A DNA stretch of 48,463 nt, from the NCBI GenBank assembly GCA_947164965.1, contig CAMUYR010000025.1, forward strand, positions 1 to 48,463, read 5' to 3'. Numbering within the stretch: the stretch's first letter is position 1; each line of letters starts with the position of its first letter. The translations under genes and the position numbers were made by a program. Source of the stretch: an uncultured Prevotella sp. (GTDB lineage: Bacteria > Bacteroidota > Bacteroidia > Bacteroidales > Bacteroidaceae). The notes below the pieces were generated by a model, which searched no databases, was not told the origin of the DNA, and saw nothing but the letters and a program-made list of their open reading frames with translations. This document shows, in pieces, positions 1 through 7,712 of this stretch.

Positions 1-50
1 GCATCTGCCTTACAAGCAGAGGGTCGGCGGTTCGAATCCGTCAACGCCCA
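1..50 (+). tRNA. tRNA-Val (anticodon TAC), 5' part cut off by the window edge
   Basis: The window opens inside a tRNA. The anticodon arm reads TCTGC, loop CTTACAA, GCAGA, which places TAC at the anticodon. The T arm GGCGG-TTCGAAT-CCGTC and the acceptor strand ending ACGCCCA follow. CCA is not encoded, as is common in Bacteroidota. The acceptor 5' strand and D arm lie outside the window. The 3' half closely matches bacterial tRNA-Val(UAC). Confidence 0.93.
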
Positions 51-60
51 CAAAAAAAAT

Positions 61-90
61 TCCGAATCGCTTGGCGGTTCGGATTTTTTT
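61..90 (+). terminator. Rho-independent terminator after tRNA-Val
   Basis: A hairpin with arms TCCGAA (61-66) and TTCGGA (78-83) is followed by a run of seven T. It closes the tRNA transcript, and its loop side also contains the -33 element of the purB promoter. Confidence 0.85.
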
Positions 91-101
91 GTGTAACTTT
101 G
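70..101 (+). promoter_or_regulatory. Bacteroidota-type promoter for purB
   Basis: The -7 box TAACTTTG is at 94-101. A weak -33 element (CTTG, 70-73) sits 20 nt upstream inside the tRNA terminator hairpin. The purB ATG is at 159, giving a leader of roughly 50 nt. Confidence 0.7.
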
Positions 102-158
102 CATCCTCATTGAGATAATGTATAGCTATATATAATAATAAGGTATTAAGAGAAAGTC

Positions 159-1508
159 ATGGAATTAGACGTGTTAACAGCCATCTCGCCTATAGATGGC
201 CGCTACAGGAACAAGACTGAAAAACTGGCAGAATACTTCTCGGAGTATGCATTGATTCGCTACAGGGTACGTGTGGAGATTGAGTATTTCATTACGCTGT
301 GCGAGTTGCCTCTGCCACAATTAGAGAATTTCGACCATAGCCTGTTTGAACCATTGCGCGCCATTTACCGCAATTTTACAGAAAAGGATGCTGCCCGAGT
401 GAAGGAAATCGAGCAGACCACGAATCATGATGTTAAGGCAGTCGAGTATTTTATCAAAGAGAAGATTGATGCTCTGGACGGTTTCCCCGTTCAGGCCAAG
501 GAGTTCATCCACTTCGGACTGACCTCACAGGACATCAACAACACCAGTGTGCCCTTGAGCATCAAGGAGGCCTTGGAAGAGGTATATTGTCCGATGGTAG
601 AAGAGCTGATAGAGCAGTTGAACGACTATGCTGAACAGTGGAAACAGGTGCCGATGCTGGCCAAGACTCACGGGCAGCCTGCTTCTCCCACTCGTCTGGG
701 CAAGGAGGTGATGGTTTTTGTCTATCGTTTGGAAGAGCAGTTGCGTGCACTGAAGGATACACCAATTACAGCTAAGTTTGGTGGTGCTACAGGTAATTAT
801 AACGCCCACCATGTAGCTTATCCCCAGTATGACTGGCGTGAGTTTGGCAACAGCTTCGTCAGTGAGAAGCTGGGACTGGAGCGCGAGCAGTGGACAACGC
901 AGATTAGCAACTACGACTGGTTGGGTGCTATCTTCGATGCCATGCGTCGTATTAATACGATTATCATCGACTTGGACCGCGATTTCTGGATGTATATCTC
1001 GATGGAATACTTCAAGCAAAAGATTAAGGCTGGTGAGGTAGGCAGCAGTGCTATGCCTCACAAGGTCAACCCCATCGATTTTGAGAATTCAGAGGGTAAC
1101 ATGGGCATGGCCAATGCCGTGCTGGGATTTTTGGCACAGAAATTGCCTGTCAGTCGTCTGCAGCGTGACTTGACCGACTCTACTGTACTGCGTAATGTCG
1201 GTGTGCCTATGGGTCATGCGCTGATTGCTATCCAGAGCACACTGAAAGGTCTGCGTAAGTTGATTCTGAACGAAGAGAAGTTGCAGGACGACCTCAACAA
1301 TACGTGGGCTGTGGTGGCTGAAGCTATTCAGACCATTCTGCGTCGCGAGGCTTATCCTCATCCTTATGAGGCACTGAAAGCACTGACCCGTACTAATCAG
1401 AAAATGACGGAAGAGACCATCCATGAGTTTATTCAAGGTCTGGATGTCAGCGATGCAATCAAAGAGGAATTGATGGCTATTACGCCCAGCAATTATACGG
1501 GAGTATAA
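159..1508 (+). CDS. purB: Adenylosuccinate lyase
   Basis: This is the full-length (449 aa) adenylosuccinate lyase of the fumarase/aspartase superfamily. The enzyme acts twice in cytoplasmic purine synthesis: it releases fumarate from SAICAR and from adenylosuccinate. The superfamily signature GSSAMPHKVNP is at about residues 295-305 and carries the mobile catalytic serine. HFGLTSQDINNTS (about 117-129) and KTHGQPASPTRLG (about 168-180, catalytic His) are the other active-site regions. The N-terminal MELDVLTAISPIDGRY matches the PurB family start, so the ATG at 159 is well supported. A promoter lies directly upstream. The downstream spacer of 113 nt holds a repeat and a hairpin, so the next gene may be separately controlled. 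Confidence 0.96.
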   Translation: MELDVLTAISPIDGRYRNKTEKLAEYFSEYALIRYRVRVEIEYFITLCELPLPQLENFDHSLFEPLRAIYRNFTEKDAARVKEIEQTTNHDVKAVEYFIKEKIDALDGFPVQAKEFIHFGLTSQDINNTSVPLSIKEALEEVYCPMVEELIEQLNDYAEQWKQVPMLAKTHGQPASPTRLGKEVMVFVYRLEEQLRALKDTPITAKFGGATGNYNAHHVAYPQYDWREFGNSFVSEKLGLEREQWTTQISNYDWLGAIFDAMRRINTIIIDLDRDFWMYISMEYFKQKIKAGEVGSSAMPHKVNPIDFENSEGNMGMANAVLGFLAQKLPVSRLQRDLTDSTVLRNVGVPMGHALIAIQSTLKGLRKLILNEEKLQDDLNNTWAVVAEAIQTILRREAYPHPYEALKALTRTNQKMTEETIHEFIQGLDVSDAIKEELMAITPSNYTGV

Positions 1509-1510
1509 TA

Positions 1511-1548
1511 TCGGAATGCCGGAATCACGGAATAACGGAATAACGAAA
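1511..1548. repeat. Short dispersed repeat of the CGGAAT family
   Basis: The stretch repeats the unit CGGAAT with small spacers (GGAATGCCGGAATCACGG and so on) right after the purB stop. A related array (ATTCCGGATAATCCGGAC) occurs inside the GH2 gene at 15965-16003, so this looks like an intergenic copy of a dispersed family. Confidence 0.55.
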
Positions 1549-1581
1549 TAAAGAAAAAAAAGGAATAATATCAACACAAAC

Positions 1582-1599
1582 GGGAGCCGTGAGGCTCTC
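1582..1599 (+). other. Stable leader hairpin with a GTGA tetraloop
   Basis: GGGAGCC (1582-1588) pairs with GGCTCTC (1593-1599) around the GNRA-type loop GTGA. It ends 22 nt before the ATG of the pseudouridine synthase. No T-run follows, so it is not a normal terminator. A role in the leader (stability or translation) is only an inference. Confidence 0.5.
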
Positions 1600-1621
1600 T
1601 ACTAAAAAACAAACAACAATT

Positions 1622-3007
1622 ATGGAATTCGAGAACGAAAAGAAAAACGAAGAACAGACTGCCCAAGAGCAGCAGAGTACAACCAACCAGGAAGGTGGTT
1701 ATCAGTATCGTGCAGGACGCTCACCACGTCCACGTATTCACCAGCAGACACGCCCCTACAACCAGGGTGGCTACAATCGCTATCAGAACCAGGATGAAGG
1801 TGGCTTCCGTCCTGAGGGTTTTGGCGCAGGATTGCAGAGCCAGGCTCCTCAGCGCAGCAGCTATCGTCCACGTAACAATTATAATCAGGAAGGCGGCTAT
1901 CAGCCTCGCCAGCAGGGTGGCTATCGTCCCCGTCCTCAGTATGGACAGCCTCAGGAAGGTGGCTATCAGCCTCGTCAGCAGGGTGGCTATCGTCCCCGTC
2001 CTCAGTATGGACAGCAGCAGGAAGGTGGCTATCAGCCCCGTCAGCAGGGTGGCTATCGTCCCCGTCCCCAGTATGGACAGCCTCAGGAAGGCGGTTACCA
2101 GCCTCACGGTGGCTATCAGCCCCGTGGTGGATTCCAGCCTCGCGGTGGTGGTTATCAGCAGGGCGGCTATCAGGGACGTCCTCAGGGTGGCTTTGCTCCC
2201 AAAAAGAAGAAGCAGCGTCCTTACGATCCCAATGCAAAGTATTCACTGAAGAAGCGTATAGAATATAAGGAGGAGAACTTCGATCCCAATGAGCCTATTC
2301 GTCTGAATAAGTATCTGGCTAATGCCGGTGTTTGCAGCCGTCGCGAGGCTGATGAGTTTATCCAGGCAGGTGTCGTTACTGTCAACGGCGAGGTGGTTAC
2401 CGAGTTGGGTACCAAGGTGCTGCGCACTGATGAGGTGAAGTTCCACGATCAGCCCGTAAGCATGGAGAAGAAGGTTTATGTACTGTTGAACAAGCCTAAG
2501 GATTATGTGACGACCAGCGATGATCCTCAGCAGCGTAAGACAGTGATGGATCTGGTAAAGGATGCATGTCCTGAGCGCATCTATCCTGTTGGACGTCTTG
2601 ACCGTAACACTACTGGTGTGCTGTTGCTGACCAACGATGGTGACCTGGCTTCTAAGCTCACCCATCCTAAGTTCCTGAAGAAGAAGATCTATCATGTTCA
2701 TCTGGACAAAGCAGTTACAGCTCACGATATGCAGCAGATTGCAGAAGGCATTCAGTTGGAGGATGGTGAGATCAAGGCCGATGCTATTGAGTATGCTGAC
2801 GAGAAAGATAAGAAGCAGGTAGGTATCGAGATTCACAGCGGTAAGAACCGCATTGTGCGCCGTATCTTCGAGAGCATGGGTTATCGTGTTGTTAAGCTTG
2901 ACCGCGTACAGTTTGCCGGATTGACCAAGAAGAATGTTCGTCGTGGTGACTGGCGCTACTTGACCGAGGAAGAGGTTGACCGTCTGCGCATGGGCGCTTA
3001 TGAGTAA
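1622..3007 (+). CDS. rluB: rRNA pseudouridine synthase (RsuA/RluB family) with a low-complexity N-terminal tail
   Basis: The protein has 461 aa from the ATG at 1622. The upstream in-frame start at 1589 would begin inside the leader hairpin and is less likely. Residues 1 to about 205 are disordered and rich in Gly, Gln, Tyr, Arg and Pro, including three 22-residue repeats. A basic patch KKKKQRPYD leads into the S4 RNA-binding domain (IRLNKYLANAGVCSRREAD, about 222-265). The catalytic domain carries VGRLDRNTTGVLLLTNDGD with the nucleophilic Asp of this family. It converts uridine to pseudouridine in rRNA; the RluB site in the large subunit is the likely target, but RsuA/RluE specificity cannot be excluded. 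The tail is unusual for E. coli RluB but is seen in Bacteroidota members. Confidence 0.9.
   Translation: MEFENEKKNEEQTAQEQQSTTNQEGGYQYRAGRSPRPRIHQQTRPYNQGGYNRYQNQDEGGFRPEGFGAGLQSQAPQRSSYRPRNNYNQEGGYQPRQQGGYRPRPQYGQPQEGGYQPRQQGGYRPRPQYGQQQEGGYQPRQQGGYRPRPQYGQPQEGGYQPHGGYQPRGGFQPRGGGYQQGGYQGRPQGGFAPKKKKQRPYDPNAKYSLKKRIEYKEENFDPNEPIRLNKYLANAGVCSRREADEFIQAGVVTVNGEVVTELGTKVLRTDEVKFHDQPVSMEKKVYVLLNKPKDYVTTSDDPQQRKTVMDLVKDACPERIYPVGRLDRNTTGVLLLTNDGDLASKLTHPKFLKKKIYHVHLDKAVTAHDMQQIAEGIQLEDGEIKADAIEYADEKDKKQVGIEIHSGKNRIVRRIFESMGYRVVKLDRVQFAGLTKKNVRRGDWRYLTEEEVDRLRMGAYE
1889..2104 (+). repeat. Tandem 66-bp coding repeat (3.3 units)
   Basis: Units start at 1889, 1955 and 2021, with a partial unit at 2087. 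Each encodes 22 residues of the type EGGYQPRQQGGYRPRPQYGQ. Copies differ at only a few bases, so recent expansion or contraction is likely. Confidence 0.9.
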
Positions 3008-3012
3008 AATAT

Positions 3013-3043
3013 AATTGACAATTGATAATTGACAATTGATAAT
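3013..3043. repeat. Dispersed AATTGACAATTGATAATT repeat between rluB and asnS
   Basis: Two head-to-tail copies of AATTGACAATTGATAA fill the 37-nt spacer right up to the asnS start. A second array of the same family lies in frame inside the GH31 gene (13771-13808). CAATTG is palindromic, so the array can form alternative short stems. Confidence 0.75.
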
Positions 3044-3044
3044 G

Positions 3045-4502
3045 ATGAAACGTACTAAGATTATCGATGTGCTCAAGAGCACAGAATATGGCAAGGAAGT
3101 CTGCGTAAAAGGTTGGGTGCGCACGCACCGCAGCTCTAAGGCAGTCGACTTCATCGCCCTCAACGATGGATCAACCATCAACAACGTTCAGATTGTGGTC
3201 GATCCTACTAAGTTCAACGAAGAGACACTCAAGCAGATCACCACAGGTGCCTGCATCTCGGCCGAGGGAATCCTCGTAGAGAGCCAGGGTGCCGGTCAGT
3301 CGTCTGAGATCCAGGCCACCAGTCTCGAGGTCTATGGTCTTTGCGGTAACGACTACCCCATGCAGAAGAAGGGTCAGAGCTTCGAGGTGATGCGTAAGAA
3401 CGCCCACATGCGTCTGCGTACCAATACCTTCGGTGCTGTAATGCGCATCCGCCACAACATGGCTATGGCCATCCACACCTACTTCCACGAGCACGGCTTC
3501 TTCTATTTCCACACCCCACTCATCACTGCCAGCGACTGCGAGGGTGCCGGAAACATGTTCCAGGTAACCACCAAGAACCTCTACGATCTGAAGAAGGACG
3601 AGCAGGGCAAGATCATCTACGACGACGATTTCTTCGGCGAGCAGACCTCTCTCACCGTGTCTGGTCAGCTCGAGGGTGAGCTCGGTGCTACCGCACTCGG
3701 AGCCATCTACACCTTCGGTCCCACTTTTCGCGCTGAGAACAGCAACACCCCTCGCCACCTGGCCGAGTTCTGGATGGTAGAACCCGAGGTTGCTTTCCTC
3801 GATCAGGAAGAGCTGATGGACCTTGAGGAAGACTTCATCAAGTACTGCGTTCGTTGGGCTCTTGACAACTGTAAGGACGATCTCGAGTTCCTCAACAAGA
3901 TGATTGATAAGACCCTGATCGAGCGTCTGCAGGGCGTGCTGAAGGAAACCTTCGTTCGTCTGCCTTACACCGAGGGTATCAACATCCTCCAGGAGGCTAT
4001 CAAGAACGGCAAGAAGTTCGAGTTCCCATGCAACTGGGGCGACGACCTTGCCTCTGAGCACGAGCGCTATCTTGTAGAGGAGCACTTCAAGAAGCCTGTT
4101 ATCATGACCGACTATCCGCGTGCGTTCAAGTCGTTCTATATGAAGCAGAACGAAGCCTCCCCCAGCCCCTCCGAAGGAGGGGAGCCAGGCTCCATTGGTT
4201 ACAAGGGCGCCGTTGCCCCTGGTCCTACCATGCAGGGCACCGACGTTCTCTTCCCACAGATTGGTGAGATTATCGGTGGTTCTGTTCGTGAGGAGAGCTA
4301 CGATAAGCTTATGGGCGAGATCAATCGCCGCGAGATGGACCAGACCCACCTCTGGTGGTATATCGACACCCGCCGTTGGGGCTCATGCCCACACGCCGGT
4401 TTCGGTCTCGGTTTCGAGCGTCTCATCCTGTTCGTGACAGGCATGCAGAACATCCGCGACGTCATCCCCTTCCCACGTACTCCGAAATCAGCAGAGTTCT
4501 AA
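3045..4502 (+). CDS. asnS: Asparaginyl-tRNA synthetase
   Basis: This class II aminoacyl-tRNA synthetase charges tRNA-Asn with asparagine. From the ATG at 3045 it has 485 aa. An OB-fold anticodon-binding domain (about 10-105) includes [18 protein letters not shown]. The class II catalytic core follows, with [23 protein letters not shown] motif 2 (here [19 protein letters not shown]) and [21 protein letters not shown] as motif 3. ATG codons at 3042 and 3045 are both possible; MKRTKI is the usual family start. A short palindromic GC-rich element is inserted in frame near residues 370-383, in a loop before the conserved [14 protein letters not shown] segment. Strong use of C-ending codons fits high expression. 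Confidence 0.96.
   Translation: MKRTKIIDVLKSTEYGKEVCVKGWVRTHRSSKAVDFIALNDGSTINNVQIVVDPTKFNEETLKQITTGACISAEGILVESQGAGQSSEIQATSLEVYGLCGNDYPMQKKGQSFEVMRKNAHMRLRTNTFGAVMRIRHNMAMAIHTYFHEHGFFYFHTPLITASDCEGAGNMFQVTTKNLYDLKKDEQGKIIYDDDFFGEQTSLTVSGQLEGELGATALGAIYTFGPTFRAENSNTPRHLAEFWMVEPEVAFLDQEELMDLEEDFIKYCVRWALDNCKDDLEFLNKMIDKTLIERLQGVLKETFVRLPYTEGINILQEAIKNGKKFEFPCNWGDDLASEHERYLVEEHFKKPVIMTDYPRAFKSFYMKQNEASPSPSEGGEPGSIGYKGAVAPGPTMQGTDVLFPQIGEIIGGSVREESYDKLMGEINRREMDQTHLWWYIDTRRWGSCPHAGFGLGFERLILFVTGMQNIRDVIPFPRTPKSAEF
4153..4190 (+). repeat. GC-rich palindromic element inserted in frame in asnS
   Basis: The core CCCCTCCGAAGGAGGGG is a near-perfect palindrome flanked by CCTCCCCCAG and AGCCAGGC. It encodes [13 protein letters not shown]. 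Related copies lie in frame in the GH2 gene (19259-19296) and the GH97 gene (24039-24072). Confidence 0.85.
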
Positions 4503-4524
4503 GGAATTGTTGATAATTTATGAT

Positions 4525-4572
4525 ATATGTTCCAAATTTCTCTTCGAAAAGTTTGGAACATATTCTTTTTTT
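4525..4572 (+). terminator. Terminator of asnS
   Basis: Perfect 12-bp arms ATATGTTCCAAA (4525-4536) and TTTGGAACATAT (4552-4563) are followed by TCTTTTTTT. The 3' arm begins with the -33 TTTG of the next promoter. Confidence 0.93.
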
Positions 4573-4583
4573 AACTATCTTTG
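4552..4583 (+). promoter_or_regulatory. Promoter of the outer-membrane barrel gene
   Basis: The -33 TTTG (4552-4555) and -7 TATCTTTG (4576-4583) are separated by 20 nt, which matches the Bacteroidota consensus well. The -33 element is the start of the terminator 3' arm. Confidence 0.85.
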
Positions 4584-4621
4584 CAAAAAGTTTAAATTAC
4601 AAACACTAAAACATTTTGCTT

Positions 4622-5401
4622 ATGAGGAAACTATTCTTAGTATGTTCGTTGGCTGTTTTCGGACTGGGGCACTCTTTAGCCCAGAGTAATGAAGCTCAAA
4701 AAGACAAGAATCTTTTTAATCATCTTGGCATTGGTGTGTCAGCAGGTACTGATGGTATTGGTTTCGACTTGGCAGCACCTATCGGTGATATGTTTGCCGT
4801 TCGTGCCGGTATGTCTATCTGGCCCAGGATTAAGTACAAGACAGACATCAACCCAGGCACTGACAGCAAGTCGTTTATCCTGAACGATAACGGGAAAATC
4901 GACATCGAGGGAAAGGTGAATATTACAGATTTTAAGTTGCTGTTCGACTTCTATCCTTTCAAGAAGAGCTCGTTCCGTGTGACTGCCGGTGCCTTTATCG
5001 GCAAACAAGCCATTATTTCTGTCTATAATAAAGGACAATTCCTGCAGAGCTATGAATGGGGCAAGGCTGGCATACAGCATGGCAACTACAAGATTGCTTC
5101 CGACAGCAATGGCAACATCAATCTTGATGCTAAAGTAAATGGCTTTAAGCCGTACATTGGCCTTGGTTTCGGACGTGCCATCCCTAAGAAGCGTATTGGC
5201 GTATCTGTTGATCTTGGGGTACAGTTCTGGGGCAAGCCAGGCCTCTATACCAATGTCAAGGACGACTTCGGCGATGTGTCGTATAGGAAGCTGACGGAGC
5301 AAGACAATGGTAACAAGGACATTAACGATGCTATCGACAAGATGTCGAAATTCATCGTTTTGCCAGTACTTAGCGTACGCCTCAGTGGTCGTATCCTATA
5401 A
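4622..5401 (+). CDS. Small outer-membrane beta-barrel protein, function unknown
   Basis: The protein has 259 aa from the ATG at 4622; a TTG two codons earlier is unlikely. A Sec signal peptide MRKLFLVCSLAVFGLGHSLA ends before QSNE. The mature part alternates hydrophobic and polar residues in strands (GIGVSAGTDGIGFDLAAPIG, FKLLFDFYPF, FRVTAGAFIG, YIGLGFGRAI, GVSVDLGVQFWG) and ends with a strand VLSVRLSGRIL. This is typical of an opacity-like porin with about 8-10 strands. It has a strong promoter of its own, and the lipoprotein gene 45 nt downstream may be cotranscribed. No substrate or partner can be named. Confidence 0.8.
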   Translation: MRKLFLVCSLAVFGLGHSLAQSNEAQKDKNLFNHLGIGVSAGTDGIGFDLAAPIGDMFAVRAGMSIWPRIKYKTDINPGTDSKSFILNDNGKIDIEGKVNITDFKLLFDFYPFKKSSFRVTAGAFIGKQAIISVYNKGQFLQSYEWGKAGIQHGNYKIASDSNGNINLDAKVNGFKPYIGLGFGRAIPKKRIGVSVDLGVQFWGKPGLYTNVKDDFGDVSYRKLTEQDNGNKDINDAIDKMSKFIVLPVLSVRLSGRIL

Positions 5402-5446
5402 TTAATCATTCCAAGAGATTATTTACATCCATCAAATAGAAAGAAT

Positions 5447-6388
5447 ATGAAAAAGAATATCTTTTATATGACTATGGCTGCTTTTGTAGCTTTTGCCAAT
5501 GTGGCATGTAGCAGTGACGATGATAATGCCACCGAAAACTATACGCCTACGCTTCCAACTCCTAAGTATGAGAGTGAGGCTGTTGCCTACACTATTCCTG
5601 AGACAGAGGCTGATCATATCACTACCAGCGTTCCTGGTGCACCTGCCATGACTGGTGTTAATATAACCGAGTCTGGCCAGGCTGTCTTTGAACTGGATGG
5701 TGGAAAGACCTTCAAGACCTATAAGATCACCTCTATCAGTGGCAATACCTATACGTTGGAGAACGGTACTATCCAGAAAGTGACTTCTGCAATGGCTCCT
5801 ACTAGAGGGACATCAACCGTTCAGTTAATTATCAATGTGACCATCGAGCTGGAAGGCGGTCAGCAGTGTAACTACTCAACGGGTAATGAAGCAGTTAGTG
5901 CTCAGGAAAACAAGACGGCGACCAGCGATGACATAGAGGCCTATTTGTGTCGTACTTGGACCATCCTTGGTGTAACCATTGAGTATCAGGAGGATGGTAA
6001 ACAAGCGGTGTTCAGGGAGTTTGATAATGGTAACCTGAAAGAGATGGCAGATTACGCCAATGAACAAGGTGCCGGTCTGACTGCCAATGAGTTGGCAGAA
6101 CTCAATCGTAACATCAGCGAAGTAGTAGTTGACAGGAACGGCTTGATAGTTTTCAATTACTCTAATAGGCCCAGTGATGCGGCTCAGTGGTCGTGGGCTA
6201 ACAGTGAGAAGACCCAGTTGAGGATTAAACTGAAGGATAGTGAGATGGGTAACAAATTCCTGTCTGACAATACAGCTATCGATATTGCCTTCAAGGACAC
6301 CCGCTGCGTGTTGAAATTGAAGACCAGAATTACGGGCAGCAAGAACTACAATGTAGCACTGGCCTTGCGTTTGCAGTCAAAAGACTAA
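5447..6388 (+). CDS. Hypothetical lipoprotein
   Basis: The protein has 313 aa. The N-terminus MKKNIFYMTMAAFVAFANVACSSDDDN has a short hydrophobic segment and a lipobox ending at Cys21. The acidic SSDDD after the Cys resembles the Bacteroidota surface lipoprotein export signal (rich in D/E/S), so surface exposure is possible. The rest is predicted beta-rich in the first half (TYKITSISGNTYTLENG) and mixed in the second. I do not recognise a named family. The gene follows the barrel gene with no terminator seen between them, and ends 9 nt from the convergent S1 protein gene. Confidence 0.75.
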   Translation: MKKNIFYMTMAAFVAFANVACSSDDDNATENYTPTLPTPKYESEAVAYTIPETEADHITTSVPGAPAMTGVNITESGQAVFELDGGKTFKTYKITSISGNTYTLENGTIQKVTSAMAPTRGTSTVQLIINVTIELEGGQQCNYSTGNEAVSAQENKTATSDDIEAYLCRTWTILGVTIEYQEDGKQAVFREFDNGNLKEMADYANEQGAGLTANELAELNRNISEVVVDRNGLIVFNYSNRPSDAAQWSWANSEKTQLRIKLKDSEMGNKFLSDNTAIDIAFKDTRCVLKLKTRITGSKNYNVALALRLQSKD

Positions 6389-6397
6389 AGAGTGGAA

Positions 6398-7021
6398 TCA
6401 GACGAGGGTAATCCCCTCTTCCGTAATAGTTATCAGTCGGCGTCGGTATAAGTCGCCGACTGCTTTTTTGTATATTTTCTTGGAAACACCAAAGCGTTCG
6501 GCAATAGCTTCTGACGGACTCTTGTCACCTAAGTCACAATGGCCATCATGCTCTTGCAGATAGCGCAGTAGCTCGTCGCTGAAGTCGAGAGCCCGTTCAT
6601 AGCCATTGTGTTTCTGGTAGCGTTCCACCTTGGCGGTAGCCATCAGCCGGTGTGTCTTCTCGTCCTCCATCACATAGACGTAATAGCGTTGCCCTTTCAC
6701 CATGCGCTGTTTCTGTTCACGGAAGGGACAGAATAGGTCTTTCATCAATCCCCAGTTCAGAAAGGCTCCATATTCATTGGTCCAGGCACATTCCAACCAT
6801 GCAAATTCACCAACCTTAGCCAGTGGTTTCAATGTGGTGGCTATGATTTTTTCGTCCTGGTCAAGATAGATGAATACCTCTAGTTGGTCTCCTATCTTGG
6901 CATCTTCTGGCACATAACGGGAGGGTAGCAGAATTTCACCTTCATCACCTCCGTCCAAGTAGAGGCCGAAGTCTACGCGCTTGACAATGCGCAGCGTGTT
7001 GTAATCGCCCAGTTTAATCAT
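6398..7021 (-). CDS. S1-domain RNA-binding protein, CvfB-like, short form
   Basis: The protein has 207 aa. Residues 1-60 form a first S1-like barrel ([20 protein letters not shown] through [12 protein letters not shown]). Residues about 68-128 form a second ([18 protein letters not shown]). The C-terminus is a winged helix ([20 protein letters not shown] through [15 protein letters not shown]). CvfB proteins of Staphylococcus and most Bacteroidota are about 280-300 aa with a third S1 domain before the winged helix; that domain appears to be missing here. The role is inferred from the family: nucleic-acid binding and regulation. The start overlaps the lolD-like gene by 8 nt, so the two are translationally coupled. 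Confidence 0.8.
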   Translation of the reverse strand: MIKLGDYNTLRIVKRVDFGLYLDGGDEGEILLPSRYVPEDAKIGDQLEVFIYLDQDEKIIATTLKPLAKVGEFAWLECAWTNEYGAFLNWGLMKDLFCPFREQKQRMVKGQRYYVYVMEDEKTHRLMATAKVERYQKHNGYERALDFSDELLRYLQEHDGHCDLGDKSPSEAIAERFGVSKKIYKKAVGDLYRRRLITITEEGITLV

Positions 7022-7712
7022 TGACTTCTTCTGTTTTTTCCTGACTGTCCTGGCTCTCTAGATTTTCTAGTATGCCATCACGCATGTGGATTGTTCTATC
7101 AGTGAGCTGAGCCAGACTCTCGTCGTGAGTTACGATGACAAAGGTCTGCCCGAACTTGTCTCTTAGGTCGAAGAACAGCTGATGCAGTTCCTCCTTATTC
7201 TTGGAATCCAACGAACCACTGGGTTCATCAGCCAGGATAACGGCAGGGTTGTTGATTAGTGCACGGGCTACGGCCACGCGCTGCTTCTCACCACCACTGA
7301 GTTCGTTGGGCTTATGGTGTGCCCGTTCAGTCAGCCCCATAAATCTCAGCAGTTCTTCGGCCTTCTTCCGAGCCTCTTTGTTGCTGACTCCTGCAATGTA
7401 GGCGGGAATCATGACATTCTCGATAGCTGTAAATTCGGGAAGTAGCTGATGAAACTGAAACACAAATCCAATGTGCTCGTTGCGGAAATCGCTCAACTTC
7501 TTTTGCGAGAGGGTAGTGACATCGATGCCGTCGACATATATCGTTCCTGTATCAGGCTTGTCCAGGGTACCGATGATTTGCAGCAGAGTTGTCTTTCCGG
7601 CACCACTGGGCCCGACGATGCTGACCACCTCGCCTTTGTTGATAGTCAGATCGATGCCACGCAATACCTCCAGCGAACCGAAGCTTTTCCTAATATTCTT
7701 GATTTCAATCAT
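7014..7712 (-). CDS. lolD: ABC transporter ATP-binding protein, LolD-like
   Basis: The protein has 232 aa. Walker A is [11 protein letters not shown] (about 34-44), the Q-loop is [18 protein letters not shown], the signature [15 protein letters not shown] and Walker [14 protein letters not shown]. The [19 protein letters not shown] pattern places it in the MacB/LolD/FtsE group. LolD powers release of outer-membrane lipoproteins from the inner membrane with LolC/E. The permease partner is not in the window, so an export ATPase with another partner is possible. The first codons overlap the antiporter stop by 4 nt (ATGA) and the end overlaps the S1 gene. Confidence 0.85.
   Translation of the reverse strand: MIEIKNIRKSFGSLEVLRGIDLTINKGEVVSIVGPSGAGKTTLLQIIGTLDKPDTGTIYVDGIDVTTLSQKKLSDFRNEHIGFVFQFHQLLPEFTAIENVMIPAYIAGVSNKEARKKAEELLRFMGLTERAHHKPNELSGGEKQRVAVARALINNPAVILADEPSGSLDSKNKEELHQLFFDLRDKFGQTFVIVTHDESLAQLTDRTIHMRDGILENLESQDSQEKTEEVND

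Noticed and set aside
1889..2104. Repeats as a possible CRISPR array
   Set aside because: The units are directly adjacent with no spacers and are part of a coding frame.
1620..2246. Long open frames opposite and in other frames of the rluB repeat region
   Set aside because: They mirror the 66-bp repeat. Only the plus frame continues into the conserved S4 and catalytic domains.
3171..4349. 392-codon minus-strand frame opposite asnS
   Set aside because: It is antisense to a strongly conserved gene and arises from codon bias; its sequence has no recognisable domain.
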